Assembly: GCA_036381475.1 (NCBI GenBank)
Contig: DASVCT010000129.1
Span: 1-25,085, forward strand
DNA length: 25,085 nt
Source: ZC4RG29 sp036381475
Lineage (GTDB): Bacteria > Bacteroidota > Bacteroidia > Cytophagales > Cyclobacteriaceae
Direction of reading: 5' to 3'
Positions 15,772 to 23,187 of this stretch are shown here, one piece after another. The notes beneath the pieces were generated by a model. That model was not told the DNA's origin. It made no database searches and saw only the letters and a program-made list of their open reading frames with translations. The number at the start of each line of letters is the position of its first letter. The first letter of the stretch is position 1. The position numbers and the translations under genes are program-made.

Positions 15772-17043
15772 TCACGCATATAAGGGAAAACGGCGCGCCA
15801 GCCTGCGCACTTTCTGCTTAACGCTCTTCAGGTGCTTTTCGTCCGAGGGCTTTTGTAGGGCTTCATCGATCAGCTCGACGATCTTCAGGACATCCTTCTC
15901 TTTCATGCCGCGGGTAGTTACCGCAGGCGTTCCGATGCGGATACCCGAGGTTACCATGGGCGACTGGGTGTCGAAGGGTACCATGTTCTTATTGACGGTG
16001 ATATCAGCGCGGACCAGCGCTTCTTCCGCCTGTTTGCCCGTTAGGTTCTTCGGCCGGAGATCGATAAGCATGAGATGGTTATCGGTGCCGCCGGAAATGA
16101 CCTTGTAGCCGCGTTCCACAAGTGCGGTGGCCATGGCCTTTGCATTCCGCACCACCTGAACAACGTACTCCAGGTAGTCGTCCGACAGCGCTTCATGGAA
16201 GGCGACTGCCTTGCCGGCGATCACATGTTCGAGAGGTCCACCCTGTGTTCCCGGAAATACACCGGAGTCGAGTACCGATGTTATTTTTCTGAGTTCACCT
16301 TTGGGCGTCTTCAGCCCCCAGGGGTTATCGAAATTTTTTCCTACCAGGATCATCCCGCCGCGGGGACCGCGCAGCGTCTTGTGCGTTGTGGTCGTCACGA
16401 TATGGCAATACTCCATGGGATCGGCAAGTAAACCGCGCGCAATCAGACCAGCGGGGTGAGCAATGTCTGCCATCAAAAGTGCACCTGAGCGATCTGCAGC
16501 TTCGCGGAGTTTTTTGTAATCCCAATCCCGGCTGTAAGCAGATGCGCCGCAAATGATAAGCTTGGGCTTTTCGCGTTCTGCAATTTCAATCACGCGGTCA
16601 AAGTCGATCATCCCGGTTTCCCGCTCCACACCATAAAAAGCAGGCTGGTATAACTTCCCGGAAAAGTTTACCGGCGAGCCATGCGTAAGGTGGCCGCCAT
16701 GCGAAAGATCAAATCCCAAGATCTTGTCGCCGGGCTTCAGGCATGCCAGCATCACGGCCGCGTTTGCCTGTGCGCCAGAGTGCGGCTGTACATTGGCCCA
16801 TGTTGCACCGAACAATTCACACGCCCTGTCGATCGCAAGCTGTTCAATTTCATCCACCACCTGGCACCCTGCGTAATATCGCTTTCCGGGAAGACCTTCT
16901 GCGTATTTGTTCGTAAGAACGGAGCCCATGGCCTTCATCACCTGCGGCGAAGTGAAGTTCTCTGAGGCAATCAGTTCAATGCCGTCTTGTTGGCGTTTCT
17001 TTTCCTGTTCAATAAGATCAAAAACAACTTTGTCGCGTTTCAT
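15772..17043 (-). CDS. glyA: Serine hydroxymethyltransferase
   Basis: A 423-residue PLP enzyme that interconverts serine and glycine while loading tetrahydrofolate with a one-carbon unit. Clear signatures are ELIASENFTS near 23-32, KYAEGLPGKRYYAGC (46-60), the PLP-binding Lys222 in TTTTHKTLRGPRGG, and HPAGLIA (196-202). Length is close to the family norm. I start it at ATG 17043 (MKRDKVVFDLIEQEKKRQ). The longer frame from TTG 17100 begins inside a perfect TATTTTTG promoter box, so its N-terminus cannot be transcribed from that promoter. Upstream pdxJ, also on the minus strand, makes PLP, the cofactor this enzyme needs; the 124-base gap carries glyA's own promoter. tatC and rpiB follow. Confidence 0.97.
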   Translation of the reverse strand: MKRDKVVFDLIEQEKKRQQDGIELIASENFTSPQVMKAMGSVLTNKYAEGLPGKRYYAGCQVVDEIEQLAIDRACELFGATWANVQPHSGAQANAAVMLACLKPGDKILGFDLSHGGHLTHGSPVNFSGKLYQPAFYGVERETGMIDFDRVIEIAEREKPKLIICGASAYSRDWDYKKLREAADRSGALLMADIAHPAGLIARGLLADPMEYCHIVTTTTHKTLRGPRGGMILVGKNFDNPWGLKTPKGELRKITSVLDSGVFPGTQGGPLEHVIAGKAVAFHEALSDDYLEYVVQVVRNAKAMATALVERGYKVISGGTDNHLMLIDLRPKNLTGKQAEEALVRADITVNKNMVPFDTQSPMVTSGIRIGTPAVTTRGMKEKDVLKIVELIDEALQKPSDEKHLKSVKQKVRRLARRFPLYA

Positions 17044-17097
17044 TGAGAAAGTATAATTAACGGATGCAGGGTGTTCTGGAGGTGATTTGACCGGCCG

Positions 17098-17105
17098 CAA
17101 AAATA
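17098..17105 (-). promoter_or_regulatory. Putative -7 promoter element for glyA
   Basis: TATTTTTG on the minus strand, an exact TAnnTTTG match, ends 54 bases before the glyA ATG. The leader it predicts is about 45-50 bases and includes no obvious riboswitch or hairpin. A TTG occurs 14 bases upstream of the box, a poor -33 spacing. Confidence 0.45.
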
Positions 17106-17167
17106 AGGGATGGCCAAGACAATAGCTAAGGGTTTAGTGCTGGAATTAGCGCGGGAAGAAACCAGGA

Positions 17168-17887
17168 TTAGGCAGTCCTGAGCGCCCTCAGATAGAGTTG
17201 AATGGTGTTTTCCAGGCCAAGGTAAAGAGCGTCGCATACGAGTGCATGACCAATAGACACTTCATCCAGCCGGGGAAGGCTGCTGGCCAGAAATCCGAGG
17301 TTTTCAAGGTTGAGGTCGTGTCCTGCATTTATACCAAGACCAACTTCCTGAGCAACGCGCGCGCTCTCGACATAAGGCTTGACGGCCACCTCCTTGTTGA
17401 CCGTGAACTCCCGTGCGTAGGGTTCTGTGTAGAGTTCTATGCGGTCTGCTCCTGCGCGGGCAGCGCCCTCGACCATCCGGGGGACAGGATCGACGAAGAC
17501 GGAGACACGAACACCCAGCGCGTGGATCTCTGCGATCAAGTCCTTCAGGAGCGAAGCATGCTGCAACGTGTCCCAGCCACTGTTGGATGTGATGGCATCC
17601 GGAGGATCCGGGACCAGTGTTGCCTGTGCAGGGCGAACTTCACGTATAATACGCAGGTAGCGGTCGTCCGGGTACCCCTCGATGTTGAACTCGGTGGTAA
17701 CTATGTCCTTAAGGGCGATGGCATCGGCGTATCGGATGTGGCGTTCGTCCGGTCGGGGGTGTATCGTGATGCCCTCGGCGCCGAATTTTTCACAGTCGGA
17801 TGCCACCTTTAGCACGTCGGGATTATTCCCGCCACGCGAGTTCCGGAGTGTGGCAAATTTGTTAATATTGACGCTAAGTCGTGTCAA
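17168..17887 (-). CDS. pdxJ: Pyridoxine 5'-phosphate synthase
   Basis: A 239-residue PdxJ, a TIM-barrel enzyme that condenses 1-deoxyxylulose-5-phosphate with 3-amino-2-oxopropyl phosphate to give pyridoxine-5'-phosphate (DXP-dependent vitamin B6 route). Family features are LSVNINKFATLRNSRGGNNPD at the start, ITIHPRPDERHI (about 40-51, catalytic His43), EFNIEGYPDDRYL with the active-site Glu, and GINAGHDLNLENL with the second catalytic His. The start is TTG at 17887, giving MTRLSVNINK and the usual length. An earlier in-frame TTG at 17911 adds 8 residues but lies inside a perfect TAACTTTG box. It is divergent from the GatB/YqeY gene, with about 45 bases between starts. Confidence 0.95.
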   Translation of the reverse strand: MTRLSVNINKFATLRNSRGGNNPDVLKVASDCEKFGAEGITIHPRPDERHIRYADAIALKDIVTTEFNIEGYPDDRYLRIIREVRPAQATLVPDPPDAITSNSGWDTLQHASLLKDLIAEIHALGVRVSVFVDPVPRMVEGAARAGADRIELYTEPYAREFTVNKEVAVKPYVESARVAQEVGLGINAGHDLNLENLGFLASSLPRLDEVSIGHALVCDALYLGLENTIQLYLRALRTA

Positions 17888-17908
17888 GGCAAGGGGTTCT
17901 ATCCTGGT

Positions 17909-17916
17909 CAAAGTTA
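17909..17916 (-). promoter_or_regulatory. Putative -7 promoter element for pdxJ
   Basis: TAACTTTG on the minus strand, an exact TAnnTTTG match, ends 21 bases before the TTG 17887 start of pdxJ and overlaps the alternative TTG 17911. It sits in the short divergent region shared with the GatB/YqeY gene, so both genes' control must fit in about 45 bases. Confidence 0.45.
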
Positions 17917-17932
17917 CAACAGAAAAATTGAT

Positions 17933-18385
17933 ATGAGCCTAAAGGAACGGATTGATGCCGATATCAAGAAGGCCATGCTCTCGAAGAACAAGGATGAACT
18001 GGACGCTCTGCGAAGCATCAAATCCATGATCCTGCTGGCCGAAACCGAGAAGGGGCGTACGGGTGAACTCACCGCCGATGCCGAAGCACGCCTGTTGATG
18101 AAAGCTGCGAAACAGCGCAAGGAATCGGCCGACATCTTTCTGGCCCAATCGCGGCAGGACCTTGCGGATCGGGAACTGCTTCAGCTTGAGATCATAAACC
18201 GCTACCTGCCCCAACAGCTTTCCGAGTCGGACCTGCGGAAGGAACTTGAGCGCATCATTGCCGAGGTGGGCGCGTCCGGACCACAGGACATGGGAAAGGT
18301 TATGGGCGCAGCTACGAAACAATTGGCCGGAAAGGCCGATGGCAAAGCTATCTCTGCTGTAGTGAAGGAACTGCTTTCCACTTGA
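17933..18385 (+). CDS. GatB/YqeY domain-containing protein
   Basis: A 150-residue YqeY-type protein. It consists of the small helical domain also found at the tail of GatB (the tRNA-dependent amidotransferase subunit), standing alone. The family start SLKERIDADIKKAMLSKNK, the centre NRYLPQQLSESDL and the C-terminal GKVMGAATKQLAGKADGKAIS block are all present. The GatB tail contacts tRNA, so a tRNA-related role is often proposed for YqeY, but this is not proven. Start ATG at 17933; the stop overlaps the TTG start of cvpA by 4 bases (TTGA), implying translational coupling. It is the first gene of the long plus-strand run and divergent from pdxJ. Confidence 0.92.
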   Translation: MSLKERIDADIKKAMLSKNKDELDALRSIKSMILLAETEKGRTGELTADAEARLLMKAAKQRKESADIFLAQSRQDLADRELLQLEIINRYLPQQLSESDLRKELERIIAEVGASGPQDMGKVMGAATKQLAGKADGKAISAVVKELLST

Positions 18386-18876
18386 GCTGGCCGGACATCA
18401 TACTGGGAATCATCATCCTGTCGGGCGCCATCAGCGGTTACAGGGAAGGATTCCTAATGACCGCCATTTCCCTGGTTGCGATCATCCTGGGTATCCTGGG
18501 AGGCTTCATGTTGTTGGGAAAAGCCATGCTGCTGCTGGATTCTAATTTCAAGATCGACCAGGGTGTTCTTCCTTTTATTGCCTTTGCTATCGTATTCGTG
18601 CTTATCGTAGTTCTCGTGTCCTGGATCGGCCGGTTGTTTCGGGATACTGTGCGTCATACCTTTCTGGGGGGAGTCGACCAGGCTGTCGGGGCGATTATCG
18701 GAATGGTCAAAACGGCCTTCATGCTCAGCGTCGTCTTCTGGATCCTGGATGCCCTTAAGGTCGACATCGCCAATTGGTTTGCTTCGTCGCGCCTTTATGC
18801 CTTTCTCGAGGGCTTTGCGCCGCTGGTGGCGGGCTGGATCGGCAAGCTTATTCCCGCTTTTCGGAGCGTCTTTTAG
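18382..18876 (+). CDS. cvpA: CvpA family membrane protein
   Basis: A 164-residue inner-membrane protein with about four TM helices. The family-like opening is WPDIILGIIILSGAISGYREGF (residues 3-24), followed by hydrophobic spans near 30-50, 60-82 and 105-125 and the GGVDQAVGAIIGMVKT turn typical of CvpA. CvpA was named for colicin V production in E. coli and links to envelope stress in other bacteria; the molecular role is unclear. The start is TTG at 18382, within the GatB/YqeY stop; no ATG or GTG fits the conserved N-terminus. The following 70 bases (18877-18946) are T-rich without a hairpin, so I see no terminator. Confidence 0.87.
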   Translation: MSWPDIILGIIILSGAISGYREGFLMTAISLVAIILGILGGFMLLGKAMLLLDSNFKIDQGVLPFIAFAIVFVLIVVLVSWIGRLFRDTVRHTFLGGVDQAVGAIIGMVKTAFMLSVVFWILDALKVDIANWFASSRLYAFLEGFAPLVAGWIGKLIPAFRSVF

Positions 18877-18946
18877 GCATTCCCGCGCTTTTTTGGATAG
18901 TATTTGGTATTTTTTGTTCTTTTATCGGTAATAACTCGGGAGAAAG

Positions 18947-19732
18947 ATGGGCCTGGTAGTCAAGGAAGCGGATCGTTTTAAGTTTGTCGACGAAGGCAGC
19001 GGTCCTGTGCTGGTGTTGTTGCACGGGTTGTTTGGTGCGCTGAGCAACTGGCAAGGTGTGGTCGAACGGTTTTCTCCCAGGTTCCGCGTTGTCATTCCCA
19101 TGCTTCCCATTTACGAAATGCCAATCAAGGAAGCAGGACTGGACGGACTCACGACGTTCCTCGAAGACTTTGTATCCTTCATGGACCTGCGTGATATCAT
19201 TCTTATGGGCAACAGCCTCGGGGGTCATATCGCGCTTATGTATACCCTGCGGAACGGCGATAAAGTACAACGGCTGATATTGACGGGCAGCTCGGGCTTG
19301 TTTGAGGACTCTATGGGCGGATCGTATCCGAAGCGGGGTAATTACGAATATGTGAAGGAGCGCGTCGCCTATACGTTTTATAATCCGGAGGTGGCGACTA
19401 AGGAACTCGTCGACGAGGTCTTCGAAACCACCCGGAACATTCCCAAGTGCATGCGCATTGTGGCGATTGCCAAATCTGCGCAGCGCAATAACCTGGCGAA
19501 TGAAATTAAGGCCATTACCGTGCCGACTCTCCTCGTCTGGGGATTGAACGACACCATTACCCCACCCATGGTGGCCCACGAATTTGGGCGCCTAATTCCC
19601 AATTCGGAGCTGCGTTTCATTGACCAGTGTTGCCATGCCCCTATGATGGAGCACCCCGAGCGGTTCAACGAAATTGTGGAAGGATTTTTGTTAGATTTAA
19701 CCACTAGCTCATCCCACCACCATGATCGCTGA
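18947..19732 (+). CDS. Alpha/beta-fold hydrolase
   Basis: A 261-residue single-domain alpha/beta hydrolase, likely cytoplasmic. Nucleophile elbow GNSLGG gives Ser90, the acid is Asp202 in GLNDTITPP, and the base is His230 in CCHAPMMEHPERF. LLHGLFGALSNW (24-35) is the oxyanion-loop region. Substrate is not predictable from sequence (esterase, lipase or C–C hydrolase are possible). The start ATG at 18947 has one of the few Shine-Dalgarno-like runs in the window (GGGAG with 4 to 5 bases to ATG). The gene's last codons overlap the CBS protein start by 11 bases, so the pair is translationally coupled. The tail ends in a His-rich SSSHHHDR that may come from this overlap. Confidence 0.88.
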   Translation: MGLVVKEADRFKFVDEGSGPVLVLLHGLFGALSNWQGVVERFSPRFRVVIPMLPIYEMPIKEAGLDGLTTFLEDFVSFMDLRDIILMGNSLGGHIALMYTLRNGDKVQRLILTGSSGLFEDSMGGSYPKRGNYEYVKERVAYTFYNPEVATKELVDEVFETTRNIPKCMRIVAIAKSAQRNNLANEIKAITVPTLLVWGLNDTITPPMVAHEFGRLIPNSELRFIDQCCHAPMMEHPERFNEIVEGFLLDLTTSSSHHHDR

Positions 19733-20387
19733 AGACCTCATAAACCACATGATTCCTCCTCTCAAGGGAACGGATGATGCGCACAAAGCCATCGTTTGGA
19801 TGGAGGAATTCCGTGTGAATCATTTGCCGGTGGTGGAAGACAACAAGCTTCTGGGATTCATCTCTGAAGAGATCATCCTTGAGGCCAACGACGTGGAGAA
19901 CCAGGTTAAATCATTCAACCTGATCGGCCAGCGTTGCCATGTCGGCCTCGACGCCCACTTTTATGATATTCTGAAAGTGGCGGCGGAGAACAAGCTTCAA
20001 CTCGTTGCCGTACTCAACGAGGATCAAACGTACTGCGGCGTAATCACCGTCCAGGATACATTGACTTCATTTGCCCAAACGGCCGCGGTTCAACTCCCCG
20101 GGGGAATCCTCGTGATCTCCCTTCCTCTTGTCGACTACTCGCTTGCAGAGATCAGCCGCCTCATCGAAGAGAATCACGCGAAGGTCCTCAGCAGCATCGT
20201 AAAAGAAGATCCGCTCGATCCGGGCAAGATCCGGTTAACACTGAAGATTAATGAGCTCGATTTGTCGCGAATCGTTGCTACTCTCGAGCGGTTTGGATAT
20301 AAGGTCATTGGTCGTTACCAGGAAACCAAGCCCATCGCCAGCGAAAAAGAGCGCATAGACATGCTGCTGCGCTACCTCGATATTTAG
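19722..20387 (+). CDS. CBS-pair protein with C-terminal ACT-like domain
   Basis: A 221-residue cytoplasmic protein of two CBS motifs (about 1-60 and 70-125; HLPVVEDNKLLGFISEE and LQLVAVLNEDQTYCGVIT) forming a Bateman module, which usually binds adenine nucleotides. Residues 135-205 read like an ACT/ferredoxin-fold regulatory domain (GILVISLPLVDYSLAEISRL, then a second strand set). Together this suggests a small ligand or energy sensor. No catalytic motif is present. In Bacteroidota the gene often lies beside nadK and the hydrolase (recollection), suggesting a shared role, possibly NAD(P) or energy sensing; this is inference. Start ATG at 19722; 45 bases before nadK. Confidence 0.87.
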   Translation: MIAEDLINHMIPPLKGTDDAHKAIVWMEEFRVNHLPVVEDNKLLGFISEEIILEANDVENQVKSFNLIGQRCHVGLDAHFYDILKVAAENKLQLVAVLNEDQTYCGVITVQDTLTSFAQTAAVQLPGGILVISLPLVDYSLAEISRLIEENHAKVLSSIVKEDPLDPGKIRLTLKINELDLSRIVATLERFGYKVIGRYQETKPIASEKERIDMLLRYLDI

Positions 20388-20432
20388 TATCTTGGTGCGA
20401 TTTACCTTCGCTTCCGATCAAACTTCCAGCCC

Positions 20433-21308
20433 ATGAAGATTGGTGTACATGGTAAGGACTTCACACGCCAATCAGCACCCTTTATTGAACGGATATTGGA
20501 ACGGCTCGCCAGGGAGAAGGTGGAGGTGATGGTCTCGTCCCGGTTTCAGAAAAGCCTGCGGCTTGCTCAGTTCAGAAAATTCAAATTTCAGACCTTCGAA
20601 CCGGGCGAAGTGCTCCGCAAAACCGATATGTTCTTCAGCCTGGGCGGCGATGGAACATTGCTGGAGTCAGTGACCCACGTCGGCAAAACAGGAATACCAA
20701 TATTCGGGATCAACACGGGCCGCCTCGGGTTTCTTGCCACCATCGGTCGCGAAGAAATCGATGAGGCAATGGACATGATCTTCCGGAAGGAATACGACAT
20801 CGATGAACGCGTGCTCCTCAGCCTGCATTCCGACCGTGATCTGTTCGGTGGATTCCGGTATGCACTCAATGACTTTACGCTCGTCCGGAAGGATAGCTCC
20901 TCGATGATCACGGTGCACACCTTTATCGACGGCGAGTTCCTGAATTCCTACTGGGCTGACGGCATCATCGTGGCGACACCGACCGGTTCAACCGGCTATT
21001 CGCTGAGTTGTGGGGGACCACTGGTCTTCCCCGGGTCTGAATGCTTTGTCATCACGCCAGTTAGCCCCCATAACCTTACCGTTCGGCCTATCGTGGTGCC
21101 CGACGCATCGGAAATAACATTCCGGGTGGAGGGGCGAAGTAAGAAATTCATTGTTACCCTGGATTCCCGAATGGAGACAGTCGACGAAACAGTGAAACTG
21201 ATGGTCAAAAAGGCCAATATCCGGGTCAATTTGGTGCAATTGCGCGGCCAACATTACTTCAAGACCCTAAGGCAAAAGTTGAACTGGGGATTGGATGCGA
21301 GGAATTGA
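20433..21308 (+). CDS. nadK: NAD kinase
   Basis: A 291-residue NAD kinase, making NADP from NAD and ATP (or polyphosphate). Family residues are all present: GGDGT (71-75, catalytic Asp73), NTGRLGFLA, Asn146/Asp147 in ALNDF (NE/D motif), and the glycine-rich PTGSTGYSLS (183-192) that binds the substrate. The C-terminal SPHNLTVRPIVVP block is typical. Start ATG at 20433. A near match to the -7 box (TACCTTCG, one mismatch) lies in the 45-base gap, so it may have a weak promoter of its own in addition to readthrough from the CBS gene. The 54 bases after the stop contain the promoter box of the next gene. Confidence 0.96.
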   Translation: MKIGVHGKDFTRQSAPFIERILERLAREKVEVMVSSRFQKSLRLAQFRKFKFQTFEPGEVLRKTDMFFSLGGDGTLLESVTHVGKTGIPIFGINTGRLGFLATIGREEIDEAMDMIFRKEYDIDERVLLSLHSDRDLFGGFRYALNDFTLVRKDSSSMITVHTFIDGEFLNSYWADGIIVATPTGSTGYSLSCGGPLVFPGSECFVITPVSPHNLTVRPIVVPDASEITFRVEGRSKKFIVTLDSRMETVDETVKLMVKKANIRVNLVQLRGQHYFKTLRQKLNWGLDARN

Positions 21309-21317
21309 AAATTTTGC

Positions 21318-21325
21318 TATTTTTG
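21318..21325 (+). promoter_or_regulatory. Putative -7 promoter element for the DUF6089 pair
   Basis: TATTTTTG, an exact TAnnTTTG match, lies 37 bases before the ATG at 21363 in an A/T-rich gap after nadK. A TTG lies 10 bases upstream of it, closer than the usual -33 spacing. Confidence 0.45.
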
Positions 21326-21362
21326 TAGTTTCGGGTTCATTGCGTATCCATTTTTTTCCGCT

Positions 21363-22421
21363 ATGAGAACATTCATTCAGGTGGCTGCCGTGCTTTTCCT
21401 CTCCAGCCTTTTTTTTGAAGCCACCGCCCAGATGAATCGCCGCGACATCAAGCGCAACAACATCCGGATGATGACCTTCCGGGGCAAGAAACGTGGATTT
21501 CCCGAGGAGAATCGGTACAATCAGATCGATGTGACGATCAACGCGCTGAATTATTACGGCGATCTTTCCCCGAAGTCGAGCAAGCTCAGTACGGACTTTG
21601 GCTTTACGAAACCCGCGGTCGGCATTTCCTTCACCCAGCGCTTAGGGCCCAGGTTCTCGCTGCGAAGTTCGTTTATGTACGGCTCGCTCCAGGGATCGGA
21701 CGCGGAGTCAGCGAACCGAAATGACACAGAGAACGGCGTCTTCCGCTACCAGCGCAACCTGTCATTCCGAAACCGCATTAAGGAACTGTCCGTCGTCGCG
21801 GTTTTCGATTTGTATGAGAATGAAAACACGTACATCAGCCGCGTGCGCTGGACACCTTATGGCTACATCGGGGCGTCGGTATTCCACCATAATCCACAGG
21901 CTAAAGTGCCTGCAACCAGCCTGAGCGGCGTGCCTTTCGAAAATGCGGGGGAATGGGTGGACCTTGTGGATTTGGGCACGGAAGGACAGCACGCAACGCT
22001 CCAGGAAGGCGATGTGAATTACGGCATCAAACCCTACAATAATTTTCAACTGTCGATACCTTTTGGTGTCGGTGTTCGTTTTCGACTAAACGAAATCATG
22101 GACCTTTCGGCTGAGTTTGGCATACGGTACACGTTTACCGACTATCTGGATGACGTGAGCGCCAATTATGTTGACCTGGGTGTTTTCGGCGAAAATGAAT
22201 TGGCCCGATCGCTATCTTATCGCGGGTATGAGCTGGGATCATCCAACACAATTTCATATGTGGGACGAGACGGCAGGTCGTACACCGTGATACGCGGGTA
22301 CGGTCAGGAATCACCCGAAAACATGAGGGGCAACAGCAACGACAACGACATCTTTACCGTGACTACCGTAAGGCTCAGCTACGTCATCGGCAAGACATTT
22401 AATCGCGCTAAATTCCGGTAA
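21363..22421 (+). CDS. DUF6089-like outer-membrane beta-barrel protein
   Basis: A 352-residue exported protein. Signal peptide residues 1-22 end in ATA|Q. The mature part alternates short hydrophobic strands with polar loops, as expected of an outer-membrane beta-barrel, and it shares motifs with the next gene: NYYGDL near the mature start and EFGIRYTFTDYLDDVSANYVD in the latter third. These features match DUF6089, a Bacteroidota family of predicted barrels. Two insertions (around residues 185-220 and 270-320) are absent from the downstream copy and probably form loops. Function is unknown. A promoter box precedes it; its stop overlaps the next start by one base (TAATG). Confidence 0.8.
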   Translation: MRTFIQVAAVLFLSSLFFEATAQMNRRDIKRNNIRMMTFRGKKRGFPEENRYNQIDVTINALNYYGDLSPKSSKLSTDFGFTKPAVGISFTQRLGPRFSLRSSFMYGSLQGSDAESANRNDTENGVFRYQRNLSFRNRIKELSVVAVFDLYENENTYISRVRWTPYGYIGASVFHHNPQAKVPATSLSGVPFENAGEWVDLVDLGTEGQHATLQEGDVNYGIKPYNNFQLSIPFGVGVRFRLNEIMDLSAEFGIRYTFTDYLDDVSANYVDLGVFGENELARSLSYRGYELGSSNTISYVGRDGRSYTVIRGYGQESPENMRGNSNDNDIFTVTTVRLSYVIGKTFNRAKFR

Positions 22422-23101
22422 TGCGGATCATCCTTTTCCTCACCCTGGGGCTTTCGGTATGCCTGGCAGACGTGTCGTGGGCTCAGCGCTCGGAGGTGGG
22501 CTTTGGTCTGGGAACATTCAACTACACCGGCGACCTGGTGCGTACGTACGACTTTTCCTTTTCCCGTCCTGCAGCTACGGTCTTCTACCGTTCAAATCTT
22601 TCCAAAGTGGTGAGTTTTCGCGCGGGCTTCACCGCTGGATTCCTGGGAGCGAGCGACCGCAAGCCGATCGATGCCTTTGCGAAAGAACGCGACGCATCGT
22701 TCGACCTGTTTCTCTTCGAAGTGTCCACCGTGATGGAGTATCACTTTCTCAACTGGCGTGACGAGAAATTTCTCTACCGGTTTTCTCCGTACATGTTCGC
22801 AGGGTTAGGCTTGTTCGGGATTTCAGGCAATGACGACAAGCCCGCGGAATACAGCAATGTTCAGGCCGCGGTACCTATGGGGGTCGGCGTGAAATACATT
22901 CTGAATCCGAAATGGTACCTGGCACTGGAATTCGGCCTTCGAAAGACATTTTTCGACTATCTGGATAATGTATCGGATGAGGATACGGGGATTAAGAATT
23001 ATCAGTACGCCAATCCGTTCGACAAAGACAATTATTTTTTCCTGGGGATTACCCTCACGAGGACGTTCTATGACATCCCCTGCCCCTCTAGTCCGTATTG
23101 A
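22421..23101 (+). CDS. DUF6089-like outer-membrane beta-barrel protein, shorter paralogue
   Basis: A 226-residue exported protein with signal peptide residues 1-21 (SWA|Q). Motifs parallel the upstream gene: GLGTFNYTGDLVRTYDFSF near the mature start, barrel-like strands through the middle, and FGLRKTFFDYLDNVSDEDT near the end. Tandem duplication of a DUF6089 gene is the simplest reading; sequence divergence is large, so the event is old. The start ATG overlaps the upstream stop by one base, so coupling is likely. Function is unknown; it lies just upstream of uppS and bamA, an envelope-biogenesis context. It has no lipoprotein box. Between its stop and uppS are 86 bases with a promoter box but no terminator I can identify. 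Confidence 0.8.
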   Translation: MRIILFLTLGLSVCLADVSWAQRSEVGFGLGTFNYTGDLVRTYDFSFSRPAATVFYRSNLSKVVSFRAGFTAGFLGASDRKPIDAFAKERDASFDLFLFEVSTVMEYHFLNWRDEKFLYRFSPYMFAGLGLFGISGNDDKPAEYSNVQAAVPMGVGVKYILNPKWYLALEFGLRKTFFDYLDNVSDEDTGIKNYQYANPFDKDNYFFLGITLTRTFYDIPCPSSPY

Positions 23102-23171
23102 CGGGGCTTTCGTATCGCGCCCGGCGCCCGACTTATCAGGAGAATGCCTGCATGGTTTCCCGGAAATACGC

Positions 23172-23179
23172 TAATTTTG
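23172..23179 (+). promoter_or_regulatory. Putative -7 promoter element for uppS–bamA
   Basis: TAATTTTG, an exact TAnnTTTG match, ends 8 bases before the uppS ATG at 23188. It predicts a transcript with only a few untranslated bases and argues against longer uppS starts upstream (GTG or ATG candidates before 23172). Confidence 0.5.
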
Positions 23180-23187
23180 CACCCTCT

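Noticed and set aside
17044..17167. Riboswitch in the glyA leader (for example glycine or tetrahydrofolate)
   Set aside because: The predicted leader is only about 50 bases and shows no conserved stems or motifs of these classes.
17198..17812. A 204-codon plus-strand frame inside pdxJ
   Set aside because: Antisense shadow; pdxJ has all its catalytic motifs on the opposite strand.
18877..18946. T-rich tract after cvpA as a terminator
   Set aside because: No stable hairpin precedes the T-runs, and the downstream hydrolase is in the same direction.
18848..19579. A 243-codon minus-strand frame across the alpha/beta hydrolase
   Set aside because: Antisense to a gene with a complete Ser-Asp-His triad; composition is low-quality and without motif.
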